This document shows, piece after piece, positions 39,109 through 48,211 of a DNA stretch of 64,000 nucleotides. The stretch comes from Candidatus Methylopumilus turicensis (GTDB lineage: Bacteria > Pseudomonadota > Gammaproteobacteria > Burkholderiales > Methylophilaceae): NCBI RefSeq assembly GCF_000953015.1, contig NZ_LN794158.1:1054001-1118000 (forward strand), given 5' to 3'. Each line of letters begins with the position of its first letter. The first letter of the stretch is position 1. The notes beneath the pieces were generated by a model. It saw only the letters and a list, made by a program, of their open reading frames with translations, was not told the DNA's origin and did no database searches. Position numbers and translations under genes: made by a program.

Positions 39109-40053
39109 ATGAAACATCTCGCGCTCGCTTTTTATTGCGTCTCTCTTATGGCACAACTGGGGGCGGTATTCATCGCCATCTCTTTGGTCAATCGTGCGCG
39201 GGATTTTCGAACGGGCTGGTTCTTACTGGCCATCGGCTTAACCCTCATGCTGGGTAGACGCATCTCCCCTATCATCGCCACCATCAATACCGGACAATTT
39301 AATTTAATCGACGCGCTGCTTTCCTTCCCCATTTCTTTATTTCTTTTTCTTGGGGTTTGGGGACTCAATAAAGTGCTCATTAACGAGATTTATCTCAATA
39401 AAAAACTCATCAGCATGACTAAAACAGATTACCTCACCTCTGCATTAAGCCGGATGGAGACCTTTGAAAGAACAGAGCTTGAGATTGCGAGAAGCGCGAG
39501 AACCAAACGACCCATCGCCTTACTGAGCATTGATATTGACCACTTCAAGCACATCAATGACCGCTTTGGCCATCATATTGGCGATGAGGTGTTAAAGGGT
39601 ATGGTGCGCTTCTTCCAAGCGAAAATTAGAGCCATTGATTTTATCGGCCGAATTGGTGGGGAGGAGTTTTTAGTCGTCTTACCTGAAATCAACCAATTCG
39701 CGGCCTTAGAGGTTGCAGAAAGACTGAGAAAGGATCTCAGTCATTTTCATTGTTACGAGCATTGCGGCAAAACCATTAATATTACCGTCAGCATCGGGGT
39801 CGTATTAATCGCCCCGGACGACGAAAAAATAAAGCCGCTATCCACAACCCCATCAGGCAGCCCCTCCGAAGTGTTGGAAAGCTATTTAGAACTCGCCGAT
39901 GAGGCCATGTATTACGCCAAAAAACATGGCCGTAATCGGTGCCATCTCTCAACAAAAGTGCCCGTTGATCAAACTATCGTTGCGGCTAAAGCAAATGCGA
40001 CTGAGATAATGGCGGCTGAGGCAAATGCGGCCGAGGCCACGCTTTCTAAATAG
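39109..40053 (+). CDS. Membrane GGDEF diguanylate cyclase
   Basis: 314 residues. Three N-terminal membrane helices (about 3-25, 35-55, 62-85), then a GGDEF domain from about residue 105: DIDHFKHINDRFGHHIGDEVL and GRIGGEEF. The active GGEEF is preceded five residues upstream by RAID, an RxxD inhibitory site, so product inhibition is likely. The C-terminus ends in an Ala/Glu-rich run (AKANATEIMAAEANAAEAT). Start ATG at 39109. Confidence 0.92.
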   Translation: MKHLALAFYCVSLMAQLGAVFIAISLVNRARDFRTGWFLLAIGLTLMLGRRISPIIATINTGQFNLIDALLSFPISLFLFLGVWGLNKVLINEIYLNKKLISMTKTDYLTSALSRMETFERTELEIARSARTKRPIALLSIDIDHFKHINDRFGHHIGDEVLKGMVRFFQAKIRAIDFIGRIGGEEFLVVLPEINQFAALEVAERLRKDLSHFHCYEHCGKTINITVSIGVVLIAPDDEKIKPLSTTPSGSPSEVLESYLELADEAMYYAKKHGRNRCHLSTKVPVDQTIVAAKANATEIMAAEANAAEATLSK

Positions 40054-40219
40054 CAATCAAGTGATGCATCAATGAAGGCTTAGGCCATGAAAGCCAGAGC
40101 CATGAAGGCCCAACCCGGCGCAGCCTGGTTAATCAGTCTTGTTTTTGTAAATAAGTCACGCGTGCAAATCGTATGTTAAAATCTGTGCTTATTATTCAAT
40201 CAATGATTGGTTGTCCGTC

Positions 40220-41503
40220 ATGTCTAGCGCATTAATCCTCATTTTTGTGATTACCTATCTGGCGATCACGCTGGAGCATCCGATTAAAATCAATAAATCG
40301 GCCTCAGCACTCTTGGGCGCTGGCTTGTTATGGACGGTGTACGCCCTAGCAACGAATGACCAGCATTTGGTCAGTCATCAGTTAAGCGAATCGATTGCAT
40401 CTACTGCTGAGATTGTGTTCTTTTTAATTGGCGCGATGACCATTGTGGAGGTGATTGATGCGCATAACGGCTTTGACGTCATTACCTCACGCATTAAAAC
40501 CACCAAGCTAGTGTCTTTGTTATGGATTATTGGCTTATTGGCGTTCTTTTTAAGCGCCATTTTGGATAACTTAACCACCACCATTGTGATGATTTCACTC
40601 ACTAGAAAGCTATTACAAGAGAAGTCAGATCGATTGTTATTTGCAGCGATTGTTGTCATTTCAGCCAACGCGGGCGGCGCTTGGTCACCCATAGGTGACG
40701 TCACCACCACCATGCTTTGGATAGGGGGGCAAATCACCACCATCGCCATTATGAAAGGCTTGTTCTTAGCCTCATTGGTTAACTTACTCGCGCCATTACT
40801 GGTCATTAGTTATTCCATGCGCGGCAAAACAATCGCCAGCCCAACCAAAACTTACAGCGCGTCATCTATGCTCACCTCGAGTTTTGAACGCAATGTGATG
40901 TTTTTTGCTGGGCTTGGTATTTTGGTGTTAGTCCCCGTATTTAAAACGGTCACCCATTTACCCCCTTTTATGGGCATCTTGTTTGGCCTTGGTATTCTCT
41001 GGTTGATTGGCGACCTCATCCACTATAAAAAAGAAGACGCAGAAAAAGAACAGTTCACGCTGGTCAACGCCTTAAAACAAATTGATATGACCTCGATTGT
41101 GTTCTTTATTGGCATCTTGTTAGCGGTGGCCACGCTTGAGCACAGCCATATTCTGCAATCGTTTGCCCAGTTTTTAGATCATGCTATTGGCCGCCAAGAT
41201 TTGATTGTGACGCTCTTTGGTTTGATCAGCGCGATTGTGGATAACGTGCCGCTAGTGGCGGCCTCCATTGGCATGTATGACTTAACACGCTACCCCGCGG
41301 ACAGCTTTTTATGGGAGTTTATGGCCTACTGTGCCGGCACAGGCGGTTCAATTCTCATCATCGGATCAGCGGCTGGGGTTGCGGCCATGGGGCTAGAAAA
41401 AATCCCCTTCTTTTGGTATGTCAAAAAGATCAGCGGGCTGGCACTCGTGGGCTACTTTGCAGGTATTGCGACCTATATCATTCAGTACAATTTGACGCAT
41501 TAA
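40220..41503 (+). CDS. nhaD: NhaD-type Na+/H+ antiporter
   Basis: 427 residues from the ATG at 40220 (a TTG at 40211 is in frame but has no better ribosome site). Around 12 helices with the NhaD signatures LDNLTTTIVMISLTRKLL, SANAGGAWSPIGDVTTTMLWI and VDNVPLVAASIGMYDL. Exports Na+ or Li+ in exchange for protons at the inner membrane. Its 3' end is partly duplicated 1.8 kb downstream. Confidence 0.93.
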   Translation: MSSALILIFVITYLAITLEHPIKINKSASALLGAGLLWTVYALATNDQHLVSHQLSESIASTAEIVFFLIGAMTIVEVIDAHNGFDVITSRIKTTKLVSLLWIIGLLAFFLSAILDNLTTTIVMISLTRKLLQEKSDRLLFAAIVVISANAGGAWSPIGDVTTTMLWIGGQITTIAIMKGLFLASLVNLLAPLLVISYSMRGKTIASPTKTYSASSMLTSSFERNVMFFAGLGILVLVPVFKTVTHLPPFMGILFGLGILWLIGDLIHYKKEDAEKEQFTLVNALKQIDMTSIVFFIGILLAVATLEHSHILQSFAQFLDHAIGRQDLIVTLFGLISAIVDNVPLVAASIGMYDLTRYPADSFLWEFMAYCAGTGGSILIIGSAAGVAAMGLEKIPFFWYVKKISGLALVGYFAGIATYIIQYNLTH

Positions 41504-41597
41504 AAATAGCTAACTCAATAAACATACCAAAAAAACTATTTAATTTAGAGGTTTATTTTGCTATCTATTTAACAGTTTTCGCATTAGCATCATTTTT

Positions 41598-41966
41598 ATG
41601 ATTTCTAAAAACCATGCGCTCATGATTGAAGCCATTTTCAAACTGAGGGCATGGTGTCGCCAACATCTTCCTATTGAAAACTCGCTGATTGCTTACGATC
41701 TCATTTTACTGTTGTCGATTCATCAGTACTCAAATGGTCATATCACGGTAAAACAACTTTTCGCGTCCATCCCCCATTCTTATACTGCTGTCAGAATTCA
41801 CTACCAACGCTTTTTAGATGAAGGCTGGATAGAGCATTACTCAGCCGCATCAGATAAGCGGATTAAATATGTGCGGCCCACACAAAAATTTATTGAAATC
41901 ATTAATCTTTACACAGAAGCTGCTAACGATATTTTCACGATTGAAGGTCTAGACTCCAATCAATAA
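41598..41966 (+). CDS. MarR-like winged-helix regulator (first copy)
   Basis: 122 residues. A winged-helix domain is visible: helices around ITVKQLFASIPHSYTAVRIHYQRFLDEGWIEHY and a wing ending DKRIKYVRPTQKF. The same ending (D-x-R-x-K-Y-V-x-P-T) is found in the regulator at 42596-42952, so the two are probably paralogues. No ligand domain. Probably controls the neighbouring coiled-coil gene; target unknown. A 94-bp gap separates it from nhaD. Confidence 0.7.
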   Translation: MISKNHALMIEAIFKLRAWCRQHLPIENSLIAYDLILLLSIHQYSNGHITVKQLFASIPHSYTAVRIHYQRFLDEGWIEHYSAASDKRIKYVRPTQKFIEIINLYTEAANDIFTIEGLDSNQ

Positions 41967-42055
41967 AGATTTATTAAAAGCTCGCCTTATTTGATCAATA
42001 ATGATTAAGTAGCGAATGCGTACTACATCTAACAAATCATTCTTGTGGAGGAATC

Positions 42056-42550
42056 ATGTCTCAGAGCCTTGATGAGGTTTACAAAAAGCTCGAACTTTTA
42101 CAAGCCGACTTAGAAGACTTGCGTAATACCTATAAGGGGGTGAGTAAGCATTATGCTGAGGCGCTCAACTCCCTTAAAGAATTGACACTTCAATCCTCTG
42201 AAGCCGCAAAACGTTCTGCAAGATCCGCTGAACAATCGAGAATTGCCGCATCAAACGCGATGAATGCTGCAAAAGACGCATCCCGAAATCCTGCCTTTTT
42301 GATGGTCGTTGAATTATCTGTGAGAGCCTCAGTTTCTGCCGCAGTGGCCGCGATAGAAGCTGCCGCTGCTGCAGCAGCTGCTGCAGCCGCTGCGGCATTA
42401 GCGGTCTCTCAGCACGCAGAAGACTCATTATTGAAAGCTTCAACGGAAGCTGCTGCCGCATCAAGAATGGCAGCAGATTCAGCTGCCGAGGCCGTCAAAC
42501 TATCGAATGAAGCGAGAGAAATTGGTGAGTTGATTAAGAAAGAGTCTTAA
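42056..42550 (+). CDS. Ala-rich coiled-coil protein of unknown function
   Basis: 164 residues with AGGAGG-like upstream GGAGG 6 nt before the ATG. Residues 1-55 are heptad-patterned (VYKKLELLQADLEDLRNTY), 58-88 are rich in Ala/Ser/Arg (AAKRSARSAEQSRIAASNA), and 107-127 is almost pure Ala with a run of 13; further Ala/Glu heptads follow. No signal peptide or membrane helix. The pattern recalls Ala-rich coiled-coil or apolipoprotein/phasin-like amphipathic proteins, but no family is recognised. Flanked on both sides by related wHTH regulators. Confidence 0.7.
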   Translation: MSQSLDEVYKKLELLQADLEDLRNTYKGVSKHYAEALNSLKELTLQSSEAAKRSARSAEQSRIAASNAMNAAKDASRNPAFLMVVELSVRASVSAAVAAIEAAAAAAAAAAAAALAVSQHAEDSLLKASTEAAAASRMAADSAAEAVKLSNEAREIGELIKKES

Positions 42551-42595
42551 ATGCACCTTGACTGTATTTTAGTTGCCCAAAATCTTGGCGCATCC

Positions 42596-42952
42596 TTAAT
42601 TCATTTCATTAGATGCTTTATGCATCATCTTACCTAGGTGAGCAAAGTATTGATCAACCTGCTTGGTGGGAGAAACATATTTAACCCTATTGTCGATTTT
42701 ATCTACGATCAGCGCCACATATCCCTTTTCACGCAATTTCTTCAAATATCTAAATGCGGTGGATGTTGAAATTTCATCTGTGATGTTGATTGCCTCAACA
42801 ACGGTCATCGTTTTTTTATCAAACCAATAAGCACTCAATAAATGCAAGACTCTTTTCTCAACGGGTTCCATTATTGGGAAGTGAGATTTACGTTCAGCAG
42901 CAATCTCCAATGCAATAAATCTCTGATACAAGCCCTTAAAATCGACTGCCAT
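42596..42952 (-). CDS. MarR-like winged-helix regulator (second copy)
   Basis: 118 residues from the ATG at 42952. Helix-turn-helix around VVEAINITDEISTSTAFRYLKKLREKGYVALI and a wing ending DNRVKYVSPTKQV, matching the regulator at 41598-41966 in layout and in the K-Y-V-x-P-T ending. Convergent with the coiled-coil gene, 45 bp apart, with no obvious terminator between them. Confidence 0.7.
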   Translation of the reverse strand: MAVDFKGLYQRFIALEIAAERKSHFPIMEPVEKRVLHLLSAYWFDKKTMTVVEAINITDEISTSTAFRYLKKLREKGYVALIVDKIDNRVKYVSPTKQVDQYFAHLGKMMHKASNEMN

Positions 42953-43062
42953 AAATACCTCAACCACTATTTCTGAATAGTAAACTTATAAAATTTACTA
43001 CCAACTTTGACTACATTTTGAGATTTTCACAACAAGATTAAGCTTCTAAAATAAATGTGAGA

Positions 43063-43235
43063 TTTGATCAGCGCAATGGTAGATAACGTGCCGCTGGTGG
43101 GGCCATCCATTGGCATGTATGACTTAACACGCTACCCCGCAGACAGTTTTTTTATGGGCGTTTATGGCCTACTGTGCAGGCAAAGGCGGTTTAATTCTCA
43201 TGATCGGTTCAGCGGCTGGGGTTGTGGCAATGGGA
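43063..43235 (+). pseudogene. Decayed fragment of nhaD 3' region
   Basis: About 173 bp align with 41221-41393 of nhaD at roughly 90% identity by hand count (about 18 substitutions and one inserted T in the run at 43150-43156, which shifts the frame after DLTRYPADSF). It encodes a recognisable VDNVPLV..SIGMYDLTRYPADSF and nothing of the rest of the antiporter. No start, no upstream part: a duplication or recombination remnant. Confidence 0.85.
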
Positions 43236-43319
43236 TTACGAGCAGGAAATTGCGCTGTGAAAGTTGTTCACTTCAAGAAAAACGCTTGATTCGATTGAAT
43301 CAAGCATCATGAAAATACT

Positions 43320-43973
43320 TTATACGTTTGGAATACGATAGCCATTTTCTCTAAATAGCTTGAGACACGCATCCGCCACCACAGGGTCATACTTCGTGCC
43401 TTTGCCTGACTCAATATCAGCCAATGCGGCTTCTAGCCCCAACGCCTCTCGATAAGGTCGATGGCTGGACATTGCCTCCACCACATCCGCAACGGCAATA
43501 ATTCTGGCTTCCAGTAAAATCTGCGAGCCTTTCAAATGATTAGGGTAACCACTGCCATCAAGTCGCTCATGGTGCTGTAGCACCGCATCAGCGACCGGAA
43601 TCATAAAGTTCACATTTTTAAGAATGTCATAGCCAATTTGCACATGGGTTTTGATGAGTTCGTACTCAAGCGCCGTTATTCTAGTTGGCTTGGTCAACAA
43701 TTCTGCTGGGATGCCAATTTTACCGATGTCATGAATCAATCCAATCAACCTTAAATTTTCAGCTTCATTAGCACTCATGCCCATGGTGAGGGCAATTTCT
43801 TTGGCAAGTAAGCCTACCCGATTTTGATGGCCTGCGGTGTAAGGGTCTTTCATATCGACCGCTTTTGCTAACACTTGCAGCGTATCTTGCATTACGTTCT
43901 CAAGACGTAACAAATACGACTGAATTTCTAACTCAGTCTTTTTTCGTTGGCTAATATCGCGCACAACCATCAC
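43320..43973 (-). pseudogene. HD-GYP domain, C-terminal part of a frameshifted sensor
   Basis: 217 residues from the ATG at 43973: end of a PAC segment (VVRDISQRKK) and a complete HD-GYP domain with HQNRVGLLA, LIHDIGKIGIP and HHERLDGSGYP. Upstream, the sequence continues in frame without a start as ILDEDGKVDGAVMVVRDIS, which joins the protein encoded at 44000-45100 if one base is added in the CCCC run (plus-strand GGGG at 44007-44010). It could still be translated alone from the internal ATG. Confidence 0.85.
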
Positions 43974-43999
43974 TGCACCATCAACTTTTCCATCCTCAT

Positions 44000-45100
44000 C
44001 TAAAATGGGGCGGAGTTAAAGCTGCCGTACCAAGTTTCACCTGTATCTGTTCGACTCAAACTGTACTCAAGATTACTTGCTTTTTTCCCTTGAAATGCCT
44101 CTCGAACTGGCCATTCTCCAAGCTCAAATGTGATCCCATCTTTAGATAATGAAACAATGCTTTCCAGGGTCTCAAGCGCGTTGGGGAACTGGTCTTGATT
44201 GTCATATTTAAAAAAGCGGTGGAAACGATTGTTCACCTCAACAAACGCCCGATTTCTATCCAAAATCAGAATGCCATCGTCCATACTATCAATAGCGGAA
44301 CGCAGCTTTTCTTCCGCTAATCTTATTTTTTCTAGGTTAATTTTGAGGTCATGAATGTCTGTGCAGGTACCAAACCATTTAATGATCTTGCCCTGCAAAT
44401 TAAACGATGGAACACCCCGTATCAACCACCAGCGATACTCGCCATCTGCACGACGCAGACGACACTCAAGAGAATAGGTGGCGTTGTTGGTGACTGCATT
44501 TTGCCAAGCATGCAAAGCGATGGGCTGATCTTCAGGATGAAAGGGTTTACTCCATCCAGCGCCTAAGCTTTCTTCAAGCGTTAAGCCCGTGTATGCCATC
44601 CACTCGTGATTGAAAAAAATGTTACCGCCGTCGGGGTTGGTGACCCAAACAATTTGCGGTATGACATTGGCGATCTCACTAAATTTGACTTCGTCGAGGC
44701 TGAGGTTTTCTTGGTAGAGCCGGTTGATTTCGATGTTAGATTGATTAACCGCGTTTAAGCTTGACCGAAGTTGAAGATCATCTTTTTGGGTTCTTGCGTG
44801 AATCTCACTGAAAAAATAGCCCATCACCGTGAACACGAGCATTGATAAGAAATGATATGGATTTTCAAGATGCCAACTCAATTGCGCGGGAAGAAAAAAA
44901 TACCAAACAATGAGAACGCTAGTAAAAGTGCTGGCGATTCCACCCCAAAACCCCATAAATCTCGCGATGAAAAATACTGCGGGGTAAAATAAAAACCACA
45001 CAAATGGTTGTATAAAATCCCAACATAGCCACTGAAATAGAGCAGTGCCCATTGTGGCCAAAATGGCAAATATAATATTTTTGTGTAGTTGGTAGTTCAT
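44000..45100 (-). pseudogene. Membrane/PAS-PAS sensor, N-terminal part of the frameshifted HD-GYP gene
   Basis: About 366 residues from the ATG at 45100 (an ATG at 45130 is also in frame). Four N-terminal membrane helices of the DUF4118/KdpD type (IIFAILATMGTALFQWLC to FVWFLFYPAVFFIARFMGF, and on to about 110), then two PAS domains (about 145-270 and 275-375). It stops at TAG just after GETWYGSFNSAP, in the middle of the second PAS, because one base is missing in a C run. With that base restored the gene would code for about 600 aa ending in HD-GYP. Confidence 0.85.
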
Positions 45101-45140
45101 AGTGAATTTATAACAAAAAAAACATTTCATATCACTGAAT

Positions 45141-45174
45141 ATTTAATTTAATTTAATTTAATTTAATTTAATTA
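45141..45174. repeat. Pentanucleotide (TTTAA) tandem repeat
   Basis: About six and a half copies of ATTTA/TTTAA in an unbroken run, 41 bp upstream of the sensor-gene start on the minus strand and about 150 bp upstream of the TAXI gene. Followed by imperfect GTTAAAAAACA repeats (45199-45245). Such short repeats are prone to slippage and may change promoter spacing. Confidence 0.85.
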
Positions 45175-45326
45175 AAAAATCACCAAATCCCTAGCCACTG
45201 TGTTAAAAAAACAGAGTTAAAAAACACAGTTAAAAAAACAAATTGTCATGGCGTCGTATCAAACAGACCCCCATCCAGACAAGCCACTAAAAGACGATAT
45301 TGTGAAAGCTTATTTTGTGAAAGCCT

Positions 45327-46652
45327 ATGTTGAAAAAACGATTTGATTATCACTCGAGTAAAATTAACCAGGTACTCACCAAAGAGCTGCTTAAAGCGAT
45401 CATTCCTATTGTGTTGTTAATCTCAATCGCGATAGGCATTGCTTATCAATTGATTGATGCGGCGCCGCCCAAAAAAATCGTCATTTCTTTAAGCAAGCAA
45501 TCCACTTACTACAAAGCGTATGCCTCCATTTACCAGGCCTTATTAAAAAATGATGGCATTACCCTTGAGATTAAAGAAACAAGCGGTGATATCGAAAATG
45601 TCGCGCTGTTAAAAGATCTCAACTCAGGCGTTGATTTAGCTTTTGTGCAAGATGGCATCACCAGAAGTGAAGGCGCAGGCAGCCTGCAATCCTTAGGCAG
45701 CTTATATTACGAGCCAGTATGGGTGCTGTGTCGCTGCGAAGCATCGATTGAGCATCTCGCTCGCTTTAAAGGCAAGCGCATCGCAATTGGTAAGCAAGGC
45801 GAAGGCGCTAACCAACTGGCGATTAAATTGCTGGCGGAAAGCGGCTTAAACAAACGCAATACTAAGATACTGAATATGGGTGGTGAAGCGGCTGTTGAGG
45901 GCTTAATCAATCGATCGGTAGATGTTGCTATGTTAGTCGATAGCATCGATTCCTCTCTGGTCAAAAAAGCCTTGTCTCAAAAAGGCATTCGATTGGTGGA
46001 TTTGGATGATGCCGAGGCATACACCAAACATTTTTCTTACCTTCACCGCCTCAAGTTGCCAGAAGGAACGATTGATATTCAACGTAACATCCCGCCAAGC
46101 AATATCAATTTAGTGTCACCCACCGTGACCTTGCTGGCCAATGAAAATCTGCATCCAGCACTTGCCTACCTCATGATGAAGGTGATTACGCAAGTTCACC
46201 ATGGCGAGGGCCTGCTCAGTGCCAACAATGAGTTTCCTTCCATCAAAACCTCTGAAGTTGCTCCTAGCCCGCAAGCGCTTAACTTTTACAAATCGGGTAC
46301 GCCTTTTTTAGACAAATACTTGCCTTTTTGGGCGGCAACATTGGTGAGCAGAACAGCGATTGTATTGATTCCGATTTTAGCGATTCTGATTCCACTGCTT
46401 AAACTCGTCCCCACTGCTTACAACGGGTTTTTGAAGTTTAGGCTATTTAAATATTATGGCGAATTGCGCTTTTTGGAGATGCAAATCAAGCAGGAAGTGG
46501 ATATTAAAGACTGGTCGTTTTTTTACAAAAAACTAGATGATATCGAAGACAGAGTGGATGGGATGAAGCTCCCCATCAGCTTCTCGCAGTATATATACGA
46601 ACTCCGCATGAATATTGATTTTGTGCGTTCACAATTGAAGTCTAAAATTTAA
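45327..46652 (+). CDS. TAXI-family TRAP solute-binding protein, membrane-anchored
   Basis: 441 residues. An N-terminal hydrophobic helix (about 22-42), then the TAXI fold (KIVISLSKQSTYYKAYASIYQALL; SGVDLAFVQDGI; GKRIAIGKQGEGANQLAIKLL). Unlike most periplasmic TAXI proteins it has a second membrane helix near 340-362 (AIVLIPILAILIPLLKL) and a charged cytoplasmic C-terminal tail of about 75 residues. No dctM/dctQ transporter gene is adjacent, so a sensing or orphan role is possible. Confidence 0.85.
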   Translation: MLKKRFDYHSSKINQVLTKELLKAIIPIVLLISIAIGIAYQLIDAAPPKKIVISLSKQSTYYKAYASIYQALLKNDGITLEIKETSGDIENVALLKDLNSGVDLAFVQDGITRSEGAGSLQSLGSLYYEPVWVLCRCEASIEHLARFKGKRIAIGKQGEGANQLAIKLLAESGLNKRNTKILNMGGEAAVEGLINRSVDVAMLVDSIDSSLVKKALSQKGIRLVDLDDAEAYTKHFSYLHRLKLPEGTIDIQRNIPPSNINLVSPTVTLLANENLHPALAYLMMKVITQVHHGEGLLSANNEFPSIKTSEVAPSPQALNFYKSGTPFLDKYLPFWAATLVSRTAIVLIPILAILIPLLKLVPTAYNGFLKFRLFKYYGELRFLEMQIKQEVDIKDWSFFYKKLDDIEDRVDGMKLPISFSQYIYELRMNIDFVRSQLKSKI

Positions 46653-46678
46653 TCGGCTGCGCATCAGACCTATTCAAC

Positions 46679-47719
46679 TTATTTAAAATATCGGCTTTTA
46701 ATCCATAAAGCCACCGACACCAAACCCACCATGATTGGCACCTCCACCAGCGGGCCAATTACTGCGGCAAAGGCGGCACCGGAGTGAATACCAAACACCG
46801 CAATTGCGACTGCGATGGCAAGCTCAAAGTTATTGCTTGCCGCGGTAAATGACAACGTGCAGCAGCGTTGGTAATCAATGCCAAGTTTGCCTGTCGTCAC
46901 AAAAGTGATTAAAAACATGACCACAAAATAAATAAGCAAAGGGATAGCGATTGTGACGACATCCATGGGTAATTGAAGAATCAATTGCCCTTTGAGGCTA
47001 AACATCACCACGATCGTGAATAACAATGCGATCAGCGTTAGTTTGCTAATTTTGGGAATAAAGTGCGCTTGGTACCAATCTTTGGTAACCAATTTAAGCA
47101 TCACAAACCTGGTCATGAGCCCTGCCAAACAAGGAATCCCTAAATAAATAAAGACGGTTTTAGCAATTTCAGTGATGGTGATATCAACGACTGAACCCGC
47201 TAACCCAAAATAAGGCGGCAATACCGTTAAAAATAAATAAGCATAGCCACTAAAAAACAACACTTGAAACAGCGCATTAAAGGCCACTAAACCAGCGGCA
47301 TACTCTGTCGAACCCTTCGCGATGTCGTTCCACACAATCACCATGGCAATACATGGGGCAATGCCAATTAAAATCAGGCCGGCCATATATTCAGGTTGAT
47401 TGGGCACAAAGGTAATCGCCAGTAAAAACATGACTGTTGGCGCGATTATCCAATTGAGTAATATCGCTAGGCCAAACACCCGTTTATCTTTGAACACATC
47501 AGGCAGCTCTTCATATTTCACTTTGGCGAAAGGTGGATACATCATCAGGATCAAACCAATCGCAATGGGGATGTTGGTCGTGCCACTTTGAAACTGATTG
47601 ATGAAATGCTCTACACCAGTAATGAAATAACCTAAGCCAATGCCTAGGGCCATCGCGGCGAATATCCATACGGTGAGATAGCGGTCTAAAAATGATAGTT
47701 TTTGGGTGATTTGGCTCAT
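46679..47719 (-). CDS. acr3: ACR3-family arsenite efflux transporter
   Basis: 346 residues, ten helices. The conserved Cys of the fourth helix lies in [21 protein letters not shown], and the conserved Glu near the last helices in [12 protein letters not shown]. Exports arsenite (and antimonite) at the inner membrane. Convergent with the TAXI gene (26-bp gap), 1-bp overlap with arsC, so an arsR-arsC-acr3 transcript. Confidence 0.95.
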   Translation of the reverse strand: MSQITQKLSFLDRYLTVWIFAAMALGIGLGYFITGVEHFINQFQSGTTNIPIAIGLILMMYPPFAKVKYEELPDVFKDKRVFGLAILLNWIIAPTVMFLLAITFVPNQPEYMAGLILIGIAPCIAMVIVWNDIAKGSTEYAAGLVAFNALFQVLFFSGYAYLFLTVLPPYFGLAGSVVDITITEIAKTVFIYLGIPCLAGLMTRFVMLKLVTKDWYQAHFIPKISKLTLIALLFTIVVMFSLKGQLILQLPMDVVTIAIPLLIYFVVMFLITFVTTGKLGIDYQRCCTLSFTAASNNFELAIAVAIAVFGIHSGAAFAAVIGPLVEVPIMVGLVSVALWIKSRYFK

Positions 47720-48204
47720 CAGCTGGCTAACTTTCTTAATTCGTTTTCAATGCTTGGTTGGTCTAGGTTTTCTAAAGGGAGTGCGGCAAATGCATCTAAC
47801 TTTTGTTGAAGCCCATTCATGACATTCACGAAGGCTTTCCTTTTCTCGTCATCACTTCCTTCTACTTTGGATGGGTCAGGAAATCCCCAACGGGCTGTCG
47901 CTGGATGCCCGATCCAAACTGGACAGGCTTCACTGGCTGCGCTGTCGCAAACAGTAATAATAAAGTCCATTTGAGGCGCATCTGATTTGGCGAACAGATC
48001 CCAGCTTTTGGAAAACATTTTTTCTTTTGCATAGCCCATTTCAAGCGCCAGCGCTTGCGCAATTGGATTAATCGCATTGCCTGGTGTTGAACCCGCTGAG
48101 TAGCCAACAAAGCGTCCACTCTTATGCGTGGAGGCTAGCGCTTCGCCCAAAATCGAACGAGAGGAATTGTGCGTACAAAGAAAGAGAATGTTGTATGGCT
48201 TCAT
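47719..48204 (-). CDS. arsC: Arsenate reductase, LMW-phosphatase type
   Basis: Reduces arsenate to arsenite for export by Acr3. 161 residues. The P-loop CTHNSSRS starts at Cys10, and Cys86 and Cys94 ([12 protein letters not shown]) give the three-Cys relay of the thioredoxin-coupled class. [12 protein letters not shown] is the usual Asp-Pro motif. Between arsR and acr3. Confidence 0.94.
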   Translation of the reverse strand: MKPYNILFLCTHNSSRSILGEALASTHKSGRFVGYSAGSTPGNAINPIAQALALEMGYAKEKMFSKSWDLFAKSDAPQMDFIITVCDSAASEACPVWIGHPATARWGFPDPSKVEGSDDEKRKAFVNVMNGLQQKLDAFAALPLENLDQPSIENELRKLAS

Positions 48205-48211
48205 GATGTTT

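Noticed and set aside
40378..40806. 142-codon minus-strand reading inside nhaD
   Set aside because: It mirrors the NhaD coding frame; conserved NhaD motifs on the plus strand explain the openness.
43064..43312. 82-codon reading as a separate gene
   Set aside because: It begins inside the nhaD-derived fragment and becomes out-of-frame sequence after the inserted T; it is a pseudogene remnant, not a gene.
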